Part shown: piece by piece, positions 51,659 to 59,468 of the stretch
Layout of the letters: each line of letters opens with the position of its first letter
Position numbering within the stretch: the first letter of the stretch is position 1
NCBI RefSeq assembly: GCF_039880525.1
Contig: NZ_CP156989.1
Location: 930,001-994,000, forward strand
DNA: 64,000 nt
Reading direction: 5' to 3'
DNA from: Agrococcus sp. ProA11
Lineage (GTDB): Bacteria; Actinomycetota; Actinomycetes; Actinomycetales; Microbacteriaceae
Position numbers and translations under genes: made by a program
The notes under the pieces: model-generated
The model's database searches: none
Told to the model about the DNA's origin: nothing
Seen by the model: the letters and a program-made list of their open reading frames with translations, nothing else

Positions 51659-51714
51659 ACGACGGAGCGTACTGCATCCTCGGGAGGCGCGGGAGAGCGG
51701 CTGGCGGCGAGACC

Positions 51715-53046
51715 TCAGCTCCGAGGCACGTCACTGATGACGTACTTCGTCTTGCCGCCCGTGTAGGGCAGTGCGGTGACCTTCTCCAGGCGCACCGGCA
51801 CCTCGCCCGCGACCCGGTCGCGCAAGCCGGCGAGCGCGGCGTCGATGTGGCGGGCCGCATCGGCGCCATCGCCTTGGACGACGCGCACGACGATGGAGGC
51901 GTCACGCTGCTGGTGGATCTGGAACTGGCGCACCGCTTCGGGGTGCGCACCGAACATGGCCATGAGCCGGTGCGCCAGCACGACCCCGCTCGGCAGTCGG
52001 ATCATGTCGGTGTCACGACCCTTCGGCTGCTCCATGAGCGGCAGTGCACGCCCGCACGGGCACAGCCCCTCCCGGAGCGCCCCCTGGTCGCCGGTGCGAT
52101 AGCGGATGAGCGGGAAGACGCGGTTGCGCAGATCGGTGATCGCGATGTCACCGACCTCTCCCGCGGGCAGGCTGCGTCCATCGGCCCCGACGACTTCGAT
52201 GCGATGCACGTCGGAGAAGATGTGCAGCCCGTCGCGCTCAGCGCACTCTCCTGCGAGCCAACCGAACTCCGAGCCTCGGTACTCGTCGTACACGGGAGCG
52301 CCGAACACGGCCTCGAGCCGGGCGCGCGCCGGGGCAGGGAGAGGCGCCGCGGTGGTCGCGACCGCGGTGAGGGGAGGCATGCGCAACCCTTGCTGCTCGA
52401 CGAAGTCGGCGAACTCGAGCAGAGCGCCGACATAGCCCTCCAGCAGCTTCGGGCGCTGACGGACGATCGTGCGATGGAACCTGGCCATCGAGTCCTCGGA
52501 GATGTGTGCGGCGTCGAGGTAGGTCTGCCGAGTGGGCCACCAGGCGAGCGCATTCTGCACGGCCTCGCGACGACCGAAGCTCCACCTCCCGATCCGCGCC
52601 AGGTCATCGTGCGGTCCGACGCCCCACCAGGAGTACATCCGCCACGCCAGCGCCAAGGTGGGCACGCGTGCATCGTGCATCGTCCGCAGCGGTTCTCCGG
52701 TGCTGCCGCCCGTCAGTGCGGTTCGCGTGGTCGACCTGCTCGCCTCGCGCGTCGTCAGGTCGCCGCTGCGCGCCTTCACCATGGCTCGGTCGAGCAACGG
52801 GAGGCGCTGCCACTCGGACGGATCGCGGATGTCCTGGGCGCGGATGCCCATGTCGCCGTACAGGTCTCGGTAGAGCGGTGACTCGCGCATCGCGAAGGCG
52901 ACGATCGACTCGGCGAGCCGGTTCTCCTCAGCTCGCAGCGCGGAGGGCGCCATGCGCTCGTTGGCGAGGAGCTCGTCGAGGAAGCGACCTGACGAGGCGC
53001 GCACCGTCCTGACCTTCGCGTTGAACACCGCGCTCCGCAGGGACAT
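51715..53046 (-). CDS. CapK/phenylacetate-CoA ligase-like adenylate-forming protein
   Basis: The 443-residue protein has the AMP-binding P-loop TALTGGSTGEPLRT, YDEYRGSEFGWLAGEC, YRTGDQG and a cysteine cluster LCPCGRALPL, followed by a C-terminal lid. This matches the PaaK/CapK family. CapK-like members in polysaccharide loci probably activate an acid for glycan or lipid decoration; the substrate is unknown. ATG 53046 is the likely start; the in-frame extension to 53250 reads through another gene's end. Confidence 0.8.
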   Translation of the reverse strand: MSLRSAVFNAKVRTVRASSGRFLDELLANERMAPSALRAEENRLAESIVAFAMRESPLYRDLYGDMGIRAQDIRDPSEWQRLPLLDRAMVKARSGDLTTREASRSTTRTALTGGSTGEPLRTMHDARVPTLALAWRMYSWWGVGPHDDLARIGRWSFGRREAVQNALAWWPTRQTYLDAAHISEDSMARFHRTIVRQRPKLLEGYVGALLEFADFVEQQGLRMPPLTAVATTAAPLPAPARARLEAVFGAPVYDEYRGSEFGWLAGECAERDGLHIFSDVHRIEVVGADGRSLPAGEVGDIAITDLRNRVFPLIRYRTGDQGALREGLCPCGRALPLMEQPKGRDTDMIRLPSGVVLAHRLMAMFGAHPEAVRQFQIHQQRDASIVVRVVQGDGADAARHIDAALAGLRDRVAGEVPVRLEKVTALPYTGGKTKYVISDVPRS

Positions 53047-53122
53047 GCTGATCACCGTACGCCGCGCGAAGAGCGAGTGCGAGCAGGAGGCTCGACGCGA
53101 GCGCGATGCAGGATGGGCACGA

Positions 53123-54070
53123 TCAGGGCAGCGCCGGTGCCGGAGTGGCGCGCGCGTACTCGAACTCGTCGCGACCGACCGCGCCCAGGATTCGCCCCTG
53201 CGCGAACCAGATCCGCCGCCGGTAGCCAGCGCTGCCGGCCAGATCCCCACGCGCCCTGGCGGTCAGCTCGGCGACTGCGAACGCGGGCAGGCGGACGATT
53301 CCGCCGACCAGGAATCCGGCGCGCTTGGCCAGATTGCTGGCGCGGGTGTCGGCTCTCGTGAAGAGGCGCGCTCGCACTTGACCCTGGCAGATCGTGCGTC
53401 GGCGCACGAATGCGCGCGTCGTGCGTGCCGCTTCGATGTCGTCCCGCGCCACGGAATCGGCTGACGCGACGATCACACCGCCGCTCGCGAGCAGGTCGCG
53501 CCCGAACTGCACGTCCGAGCCGCCGGAGAGCCCGAGCGAGACATCGAATCGGACGCCGAGGGCGCGCACCTTCGCTGCGTCGATGAGCACGTTGCCGGTC
53601 ACGAACGTCGACAGTCGCTGCCCGGTCGGGAACTCGGTGCGCCGCACGAAGCCTCCGGCCGCGATCCAGGGGTCGGTGCCCTCCGGCCACACGTAGCGGA
53701 CGTAGCCCATCACGGCTGCCGGCTGATATCGCAGCCACGCGTCGACGAGGCCCTGGAGCCAGCCGGGCTCGGGCATGAGGTCGTCGTCGATCATGACGAC
53801 CAGTTCGTCGTCTGCCGCCGCATCCAGCGCTGCTTGGCGATTGGCCGCGATGCCGGGGATCGGCTCGGCGAGATAGTCGACGCCGAGCGTGGCTGCCGTC
53901 TGCTCAGCGGACCGGTCGGGATCGTTGTCCACGACGAGGAGCCGGAGGTCGGCCTCCACGGTCTGCGCGTCCTGCCGGATCGCGCGCACGAGCGCAGGCA
54001 GCTGTGGAACACGGCAGTACGTCGGCACGGCGACCAAGACCGGCCGGTGCACCGCGGCGTCGCTCCTCAC
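53123..54070 (-). CDS. Family 2 glycosyltransferase
   Basis: The 315-residue protein has the GT-A start VLVAVPTYCRVPQLPALVRAIRQ, LLVVDNDPDRSAE and the DxD-type metal site VVMIDDDLMPEPGWLQGLVDAW. A C-terminal helical region with a hydrophobic stretch (AGFLVGGIVRLPAFAVAEL) may contact the membrane. It starts at GTG 54070, overlapping the stop of the upstream glycosyltransferase (GTGA). Sugar donor and acceptor unknown. Confidence 0.85.
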   Translation of the reverse strand: MRSDAAVHRPVLVAVPTYCRVPQLPALVRAIRQDAQTVEADLRLLVVDNDPDRSAEQTAATLGVDYLAEPIPGIAANRQAALDAAADDELVVMIDDDLMPEPGWLQGLVDAWLRYQPAAVMGYVRYVWPEGTDPWIAAGGFVRRTEFPTGQRLSTFVTGNVLIDAAKVRALGVRFDVSLGLSGGSDVQFGRDLLASGGVIVASADSVARDDIEAARTTRAFVRRRTICQGQVRARLFTRADTRASNLAKRAGFLVGGIVRLPAFAVAELTARARGDLAGSAGYRRRIWFAQGRILGAVGRDEFEYARATPAPALP

Positions 54071-55104
54071 GGCCGCCGCCGAGCGTCGCGGTGCGCGACC
54101 GCCTGCGAGAACGCGGTGCGATGCAGCGGGCCTGCGCGGTCCCAGTCGCGCAGCGAGAGATCCGGCGCCGCAGTGCGCGGGGCGTCGAGCGAGGCAGCGA
54201 AGTGCGCGACATGCTCGCCGGTGAGGGCGCCGTCGAACATCGTGATCCAGTCTGGCCCGACTTCGCGCGCCAGTGCCTCGTTGATCTCCGTGCGCGGCAC
54301 GAGGACGGGGCGCTGCAAGGAGAGCGCCGCGAGCACCGTGCCGGAGTTGAGCATGAATCGGTACGGTAGCACCAATCCCGAGACTTGCGTAACAGCGTCC
54401 ACGAACTCCTCCTCGGACAGATAGCGGAGGTCGAGGGAGACCCTGGCATCGAGCGCGGCGCGCCGACGGACCTCGCGCGCGACCTGCTCGGACGAAGGAT
54501 TGCCGGCGATGCGCAGCCGGAGCTCCGGGTGCCGCGAGGCCGTGGTGCCGAAGGCGTCGAGCAGCTCTTCGACCCCCTTGTAGGGGCGCACGAGGCCGAC
54601 GAATCCGAGCAGGTTCCGAGACGGCTCGGCCGCAGGCATCGCGGCGAACCAGTCGCGGTAGTGCCCGTGACGGATCAGCGTCGACGGCACGTCCGCGGGG
54701 ATCCCGGTCAGCTCGTGCAGCAGGATGCGATGGTCGGTCCTGCGCTCGAGCCATGCGAGATAGCGTCGCTCCCACGGCGTCGAGCTGGCGTGCGGCTCGA
54801 GGTTGTGCACGGTGCGAAGCACGGCGATGCGCGAGAGCGCGAGCCGGATCCGGAGCGCCTCAGCGAAGATGCGGCGCGCGGCGACGCGGACCGGGCTCGA
54901 CCCACCGAAGAGCGTGTCTGGCCAATGGAACTGGATCGCGTCGTAGCGACCGAGGAGCGCGCGGCGGCGATCGAACCGGAGGTGCTCGACCCCGGGGGTG
55001 GCTGCCAGCGCGGCATCCAGCATGTGCACGTAGGGGTTGGAGGTCGGCCGAGGCGGGCCGAAGGACTGCATGACCCTGATGGGCCGACGACTCCCGGTGC
55101 GCAT
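54067..55104 (-). CDS. GT-B glycosyltransferase (GT4-like)
   Basis: The 345-residue protein begins RPIRVMQSFGPPRPTSNPYVHMLDAAL and contains the acceptor-side VLRTVHNLEPHAS. Its C-terminal Rossmann half has LLGFVGLVRPYKGVEELLDAFG and the nucleotide-sugar motif around LPYRFMLNSGTVLAALSLQRPVLVP, where SGT takes the place of the E-x7-E region. It is coupled to the GT2 gene and divergent from the CDP-alcohol transferase. Specific linkage unknown. Confidence 0.82.
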   Translation of the reverse strand: MRTGSRRPIRVMQSFGPPRPTSNPYVHMLDAALAATPGVEHLRFDRRRALLGRYDAIQFHWPDTLFGGSSPVRVAARRIFAEALRIRLALSRIAVLRTVHNLEPHASSTPWERRYLAWLERRTDHRILLHELTGIPADVPSTLIRHGHYRDWFAAMPAAEPSRNLLGFVGLVRPYKGVEELLDAFGTTASRHPELRLRIAGNPSSEQVAREVRRRAALDARVSLDLRYLSEEEFVDAVTQVSGLVLPYRFMLNSGTVLAALSLQRPVLVPRTEINEALAREVGPDWITMFDGALTGEHVAHFAASLDAPRTAAPDLSLRDWDRAGPLHRTAFSQAVAHRDARRRP

Positions 55105-55213
55105 GGCGCCAGTGTGCCACCTTGCCCCGCGGCGCGGGCCTGGGCCTAGACTCGGCGCCAGTCGCCTCGCGCGCAGCGGGGTCCGGCTCTGGCAAGCAGG
55201 CGGGGGTGTGAGG

Positions 55214-55948
55214 ATGACCGAGGCGTTCGCCGACACGTACCGCAGGCTGGCCAGCACGCAGAAGGGTCACGCGCGGGGCGCACCGGGCTATTCGGTCTAC
55301 GTCAATCGCCGCATCGGCCGAGTGCTCGCCGCTGCGGCATTCCGGTGGGGCTGGACGCCCAACGGAGCGACCGCGTTCAGTGCGCTGCACACCTTCGTCG
55401 GCATCGGCCTGCTCCTCGCGCTGCCCACCCAGTGGTGGTCGGGCGTGCTCATCGCCGTGCTGCTGGCGCTCGGCTACGCCTGGGATTCCGCCGACGGGCA
55501 GCTCGCGCGGCTGCGCGGGGGAGGAAGCCTCTCGGGGGAGTGGCTCGACCACTTCGTCGATGCGCTCAAGATCGCCTCGCTGCACCTCGCGGTGCTGCTC
55601 GCGCTGTGGCTGCACACGCCCTACCGCGACACAGCGTGGCTGCTGGTGCCGCTCGTGTTCTCGATCGTCGGCGTCGTCACCTTCTTCGGCATGCTGCTGA
55701 ACGACCTGCTGAAGGGCAAGGCCGGCGTGCGATCCACGCACGCCCGCGGCGGCGGCACGTTCGCCCGCTCGATGCTGCTGATCCCCACCGACTTCGGGCT
55801 GCTCTGCCTCGTCTTCCTGCTCTGGGGATGGACGACCGGCTTCCTCTGGATCTACACCGCGCTGGCGCTCGCGAACGCCGCCTTCCTGATGCTCGCCGCG
55901 GTCAAGTGGTTCACGGAGATGCAGCAGCTGGACCGGGACTCGCAGTGA
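55214..55948 (+). CDS. CDP-alcohol phosphatidyltransferase family protein
   Basis: The 244-residue protein carries the CDP-alcohol transferase motif DG-x2-AR-x8-G-x3-D-x3-D (DGQLARLRGGGSLSGEWLDHFVD) starting near residue 94, and about six membrane helices. It would transfer a phospho-alcohol from CDP, possibly one made by the cytidylyltransferase at 51164, to a lipid or polymer. ATG 55214 or GTG 55208 may be used. It overlaps the next gene by four bases. Confidence 0.86.
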   Translation: MTEAFADTYRRLASTQKGHARGAPGYSVYVNRRIGRVLAAAAFRWGWTPNGATAFSALHTFVGIGLLLALPTQWWSGVLIAVLLALGYAWDSADGQLARLRGGGSLSGEWLDHFVDALKIASLHLAVLLALWLHTPYRDTAWLLVPLVFSIVGVVTFFGMLLNDLLKGKAGVRSTHARGGGTFARSMLLIPTDFGLLCLVFLLWGWTTGFLWIYTALALANAAFLMLAAVKWFTEMQQLDRDSQ

Positions 55949-56898
55949 CGGGCGAGGTGGCCGCGCCGCTGCCCGCGTTCGCGGTCGTGATCGTGAACTT
56001 CGGCTCGAGCACGCTGCTGCGGGAGCACGCCGCGTCGATCGAGCTGCCCGCCGGTGGCCGGATCATCGTGGTCGACTGCTTCAGCGGCAGCCGGGAGCAG
56101 GCGCGCGTGCGCGAGCTCGCGGAGGAGCACGGCTGGACGGCGGTGCTGCTGGAGGAGAACCTCGGCTTCGGCGGCGGCACGAACGCCGGCGTGGCACGAG
56201 CGGACGAGCTGGGCGCCCGAGTCGTCGTGGCGCTGAACCCCGATGCGCGCATCGACGCAGCATCGCTGAGGGCGCTCGTGACGGCGGTGCAGCGCGATCC
56301 CATGCTGCTCGCGTCGCCGACGATCGTCGGACCTGGCGGCGAGCCGTGGTTCGCCGGCGCCGACCTGTACCTCGCGGACGGCGCCGTGCGCGGCGCCCGA
56401 GCGCGGCCGCGCTTCCCCGGCGCCGACCGGCGCGAGTGGGCCACCGGGGCGTGCTTCGCGATCTCGCTCGAGCTCTGGCATGCCACGGGGGGCTTCGACG
56501 AGGAGTACTTCCTCTACTGGGAGGACGTCGATCTCTCGCATCGCGTGCTCGACCGGGGAGGGCGCTGGGCGCTCGTGGACGCGACGGTCGTGCACGATGC
56601 CGGCGGCACGCAGGAGGTGGTGCCCGGCCGCGCCAAGTCGGACATCTACTACTACTACAACATCCGGAATCGGCTGCTCTACGCGGCGAAGCACCTGGAT
56701 GAGGAGCACGTGCGTGGATGGCTGCGCACCGCGCCGAGGGTCGGGCTGGATGTGCTGCTGCGGGGAGGACGGCGCCAGCTCGTGGTGTCGATCCGGCCCT
56801 GGCGGGCATACCTGCGCGCGCTGCGGGACGGGCGCCGGCTCGTCCGCGAGCATCGCACTGCCCGGCAGCCGCACACGACTCGCGGGGCCGTCCGATGA
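55945..56898 (+). CDS. Family 2 glycosyltransferase (rhamnosyltransferase-like)
   Basis: The 317-residue protein has FAVVIVNFGSSTLLREHAASIE, ENLGFGGGTNAGVARA, VVALNPDARIDAASLRALV, then ATGACFAISLELWHATGGFDEEYFLYWEDVDLSHRVLDRGGRW. This is the GT2 pattern of wall rhamnosyl- and related transferases. GTG 55945 overlaps the preceding stop (GTGA), and the next gene overlaps it too. Confidence 0.88.
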   Translation: MTGEVAAPLPAFAVVIVNFGSSTLLREHAASIELPAGGRIIVVDCFSGSREQARVRELAEEHGWTAVLLEENLGFGGGTNAGVARADELGARVVVALNPDARIDAASLRALVTAVQRDPMLLASPTIVGPGGEPWFAGADLYLADGAVRGARARPRFPGADRREWATGACFAISLELWHATGGFDEEYFLYWEDVDLSHRVLDRGGRWALVDATVVHDAGGTQEVVPGRAKSDIYYYYNIRNRLLYAAKHLDEEHVRGWLRTAPRVGLDVLLRGGRRQLVVSIRPWRAYLRALRDGRRLVREHRTARQPHTTRGAVR

Positions 56899-57512
56899 GC
56901 GCACCCGATGGCGGCATCCTGGTCGTCTGCACGGCGAACGTCTGCCGCTCGCCCATGGCCGAGTTCGCACTGCGACGAGGCTTCGGGCAGCGCGCCGGGC
57001 TGGACGGTGTCGCGGTCGCGAGCGCCGGCGTGCGCGTGGCGGAGGAGCGGTCGGCGTGCGCGGAGGTGATCGCCTTCCGCGATGAGCCCGCGTGGGCCCA
57101 GATGGGGTCAAAGCACCGGGCCCGCGCGCTCGAGCCCTCGATGATCCGAGCCGCGGCGCTGGTCGTGACGGCCACGCGCGAGCAGCGCTCCTCGGTCGTG
57201 GCGGCCGCCCCGGAGATGCGAGGCGTCGTGTTCACGCTGCGCGAGGCCCTCTGGCTCGGCAACGACTACGAGCGCGGCGACAGTACGCCTGCGCCGCGCG
57301 CCGTGGCGGCCTTCCGCGAGCACATCCACGGCATGCGCGGCCTGCGTCCGCTGCCGACGCAGGCGCGGCGCCGCTTCTGGCGGGCGGGCCCCGACCCCCT
57401 CGACATCCCGGACGGTCACGGCGGCGGCGCCCGGGACCACCACGCGGCGATGCGTGCGGCACTCGCCGCCGGCAACCAGCTCGCCGAGCTCATCGGCGGG
57501 CGCGGCAGCTAG
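56895..57512 (+). CDS. Low-molecular-weight protein tyrosine phosphatase
   Basis: The 205-residue protein has the phosphatase loop VVCTANVCRSPMAEFAL with Cys12 and Arg18 (C-x5-R), and a late acidic motif DPLDIPD that supplies the general acid. In polysaccharide loci such enzymes reset tyrosine kinases that control chain length or export; no kinase is seen within the window. It overlaps the upstream glycosyltransferase by four bases. Its stop overlaps that of the convergent gene at CTAG. Confidence 0.88.
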   Translation: MSAPDGGILVVCTANVCRSPMAEFALRRGFGQRAGLDGVAVASAGVRVAEERSACAEVIAFRDEPAWAQMGSKHRARALEPSMIRAAALVVTATREQRSSVVAAAPEMRGVVFTLREALWLGNDYERGDSTPAPRAVAAFREHIHGMRGLRPLPTQARRRFWRAGPDPLDIPDGHGGGARDHHAAMRAALAAGNQLAELIGGRGS

Positions 57513-58579
57513 TCGGCCAGCCGCGCCGACCGGATCGCGCCGCGCAGCCTGCGCACCGCGGCGTCCCAGGTGTAGTCGGCGATGGCGCGCTCGCGTGCCG
57601 CTGCGCTCGGCCGAGCACCCCACGTCGCGTCGAGCTGCGCCGCGGCAGCCGCCTCGTCGAGCGGCGGCACGAACGCCGCGTAGTCGCCGACCGTCTCTCG
57701 GAACACCGGGATGTCACTCACGAGCAGGGGCGACCCGAAGCTCGCCGCCTCGACCGATGGCATGCCGAAGCCCTCGTCGAGGCTGAGCGAGATCGTCAGC
57801 GCCGCGTGCGCGTAGAGCCAGGCGAGCTGCTCATCGGGCACCGGCCCGAGCATCACGATCCTGCCGTCTTGCAGCAGCGGCCGCGCGCGCTCCGGCACGG
57901 TCGATCCGCGACCGGAGTGCTCGACGCCGCCGACGACGACGAGCGGGCTGGTCGGCGTGATGCGCCTGGAGCGGGCAGCCGCGTTCATCACGGTCTCCAG
58001 GTTCTTCCGCACGTTCAGCCGTCCGACCGTGACGGCGAACTCGGCATCGGCGGCGATCGCCGGCGGCCGCTGCATCGCGCCCTGCAGGCCCGGCGGCACG
58101 CCGAGGCCCGTGACGACCGGCGGTCGCAGGCGCGGCGCATGCCGCAGCACCCGGGCCGCCTCGGTCTCGGTGGAGACCGCCACGATCGACGCCCGTCGCG
58201 CCCAGGGGAGCATCGGCGCGAAGTAGGCGCGCTCTGCGCGCGAGAACCACTGCGGCTGCTCGAGGAACATCACGTCGTGGATGAACACGAGCGAGGGGCC
58301 GGACGCGGGCGTGTAGTTGTGGCAGACGACGATGTCGGCGCTCGTGCGGGAGGCGATCCGGGGCAGCTCCCAGCGATTCGACAGCGCATGCGGCCACAGG
58401 CTCGTCCTGGCAGTGCCCGCGCCATCCGGGAGTCCGGCCGCCTCCGCGTCCCGTCGCAGCGCGACGATCAGCTCGTCGTGCGGGAATGCCCTCGTCCAGG
58501 CCAGCAGCAGCTCTCGCTGCACCGTCCGATTGGCGCCTGGTCCACGCTGCCACCAGTAGGCGTCGAACAGGACTCGCAT
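57509..58579 (-). CDS. GT-B glycosyltransferase (GT4, mannosyltransferase-like)
   Basis: The 356-residue protein has SLVFIHDVMFLEQPQWFSRAERAYF and VVTGLGVPPGL. Its C-terminal donor domain is FAVTVGRLNVRKNLETVMNAA ... VVVGGVEHSG ... IVMLGPVPDEQLAWLYAHAALTISLSLDEGFGMPSVEAASFGSPLLVSDIPVFRE, containing the E-x7-E nucleotide-sugar motif. ATG 58579 has AGGAGG upstream, and this site can pair in a hairpin (58581-58628). Confidence 0.88.
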   Translation of the reverse strand: MRVLFDAYWWQRGPGANRTVQRELLLAWTRAFPHDELIVALRRDAEAAGLPDGAGTARTSLWPHALSNRWELPRIASRTSADIVVCHNYTPASGPSLVFIHDVMFLEQPQWFSRAERAYFAPMLPWARRASIVAVSTETEAARVLRHAPRLRPPVVTGLGVPPGLQGAMQRPPAIAADAEFAVTVGRLNVRKNLETVMNAAARSRRITPTSPLVVVGGVEHSGRGSTVPERARPLLQDGRIVMLGPVPDEQLAWLYAHAALTISLSLDEGFGMPSVEAASFGSPLLVSDIPVFRETVGDYAAFVPPLDEAAAAAQLDATWGARPSAAARERAIADYTWDAAVRRLRGAIRSARLAD

Positions 58580-58580
58580 C

Positions 58581-58628
58581 TGACCTCCTCAGGCGGGGCC
58601 CCGGTGGGTGTGCCTGCTCCTGAGGTCA
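58581..58628 (-). promoter_or_regulatory. Leader hairpin that can mask the glycosyltransferase ribosome-binding site
   Basis: On the minus strand TGACCTCAGG (58619-58628) is complementary to CCTGAGGAGGTCA (58581-58593) apart from a 3-base bulge. The second arm contains the AGGAGG of the gene at 57509-58579. A GGGGCCCC palindrome lies in the loop. Confidence 0.4.
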
Positions 58629-58652
58629 TCCTAAGCCAGGGCTCGTAGATAG

Positions 58653-58665
58653 GTAACAGCGTTAT
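58653..58665. promoter_or_regulatory. Second GTAAC-type palindrome
   Basis: GTAACAGCGTTAT differs from the 51646-51658 site at 2 of 13 positions. It lies between the divergent glycosyltransferase and lipoprotein genes. Confidence 0.35.
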
Positions 58666-58757
58666 GGCTACGCTCCGAACAGGCGGTACCCCAAAGCGAG
58701 GTTGCGAAGGATGTGGAACCGGTCGGGGAGCCGCAGGTCACGACAGTCTGGAGAGAC

Positions 58758-59453
58758 GTGGACGCCCAACGACGCGCTCGTCGAATGCATCGCTCGACGA
58801 CAGCAGTCCTGGCAGCGGGGTTCGCTGCCGCGATCGCGCTCGGGCTCACGGCCTGCGGAGGCTCTTCCGCGACGCCCGCCTCCAGCACCACGCCCGGCCC
58901 GCAGCCCGCTGCCTCGCCGTCGGCGGCGCCGAGCGCCTCCGCCGCCCCGAACGCCGCGGCACCGACGCCGAGCGCATCGCCTCGCCCGGCCCGCATTCCT
59001 CCGCCCGGTGCTGAGGACGTCGACGCGTCGACGCCCGACGGCCCGCTCATGGCCGCGCCGCTGCCGACCACCGCGGCCGCCATCGACGAGGCGGTGTCGT
59101 TCGACACCGGCATGGTGATCGAGATCGTGGCGGTCGATGCGATCACCGTGACCGCCGAGACGCCCGGAGAGGTCGACGGGCCCGCGGTCCGCGTCACCGT
59201 CTCCGCTCGCAACACCTCGAGCGAGACGCAACCGGTCGACTCCGCCCTGGTGACCGTCGTCGCCGGCGACGAGCTCGGGATCGGCACAACGGCCGGCAAC
59301 CCGTCGCCGCTGTCGGGGGATGTCGCGCCGGGCGGCGCCGTCAACGGCACCTACATCTTCATGCTCGACCCGGCAGCTGATCGCGAGATCACCGTGTCGG
59401 TCAACTATGCCGCAGGCGAACCCGTCGCGGTCTTCACGGGAACCACCTCCTGA
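58758..59453 (+). CDS. Lipoprotein of unknown function
   Basis: The 231-residue product has a basic start and a hydrophobic segment (TTAVLAAGFAAAIALG) ending in lipobox LTAC, so it should be anchored to the membrane outer face. A Pro/Ala/Ser linker of about 60 residues leads to a beta-sandwich-like domain (VRVTVSARNTSSETQPVDSALVTV ... GGAVNGTYIFMLD ... ITVSVNY) resembling DUF4352-type domains. GTG 58758 has GGAGAG just upstream; ATG 58785 is the alternative. It is followed 15 bases later by the giant secreted protein. Confidence 0.78.
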   Translation: MDAQRRARRMHRSTTAVLAAGFAAAIALGLTACGGSSATPASSTTPGPQPAASPSAAPSASAAPNAAAPTPSASPRPARIPPPGAEDVDASTPDGPLMAAPLPTTAAAIDEAVSFDTGMVIEIVAVDAITVTAETPGEVDGPAVRVTVSARNTSSETQPVDSALVTVVAGDELGIGTTAGNPSPLSGDVAPGGAVNGTYIFMLDPAADREITVSVNYAAGEPVAVFTGTTS

Positions 59454-59468
59454 CAGATGGAGCACACC

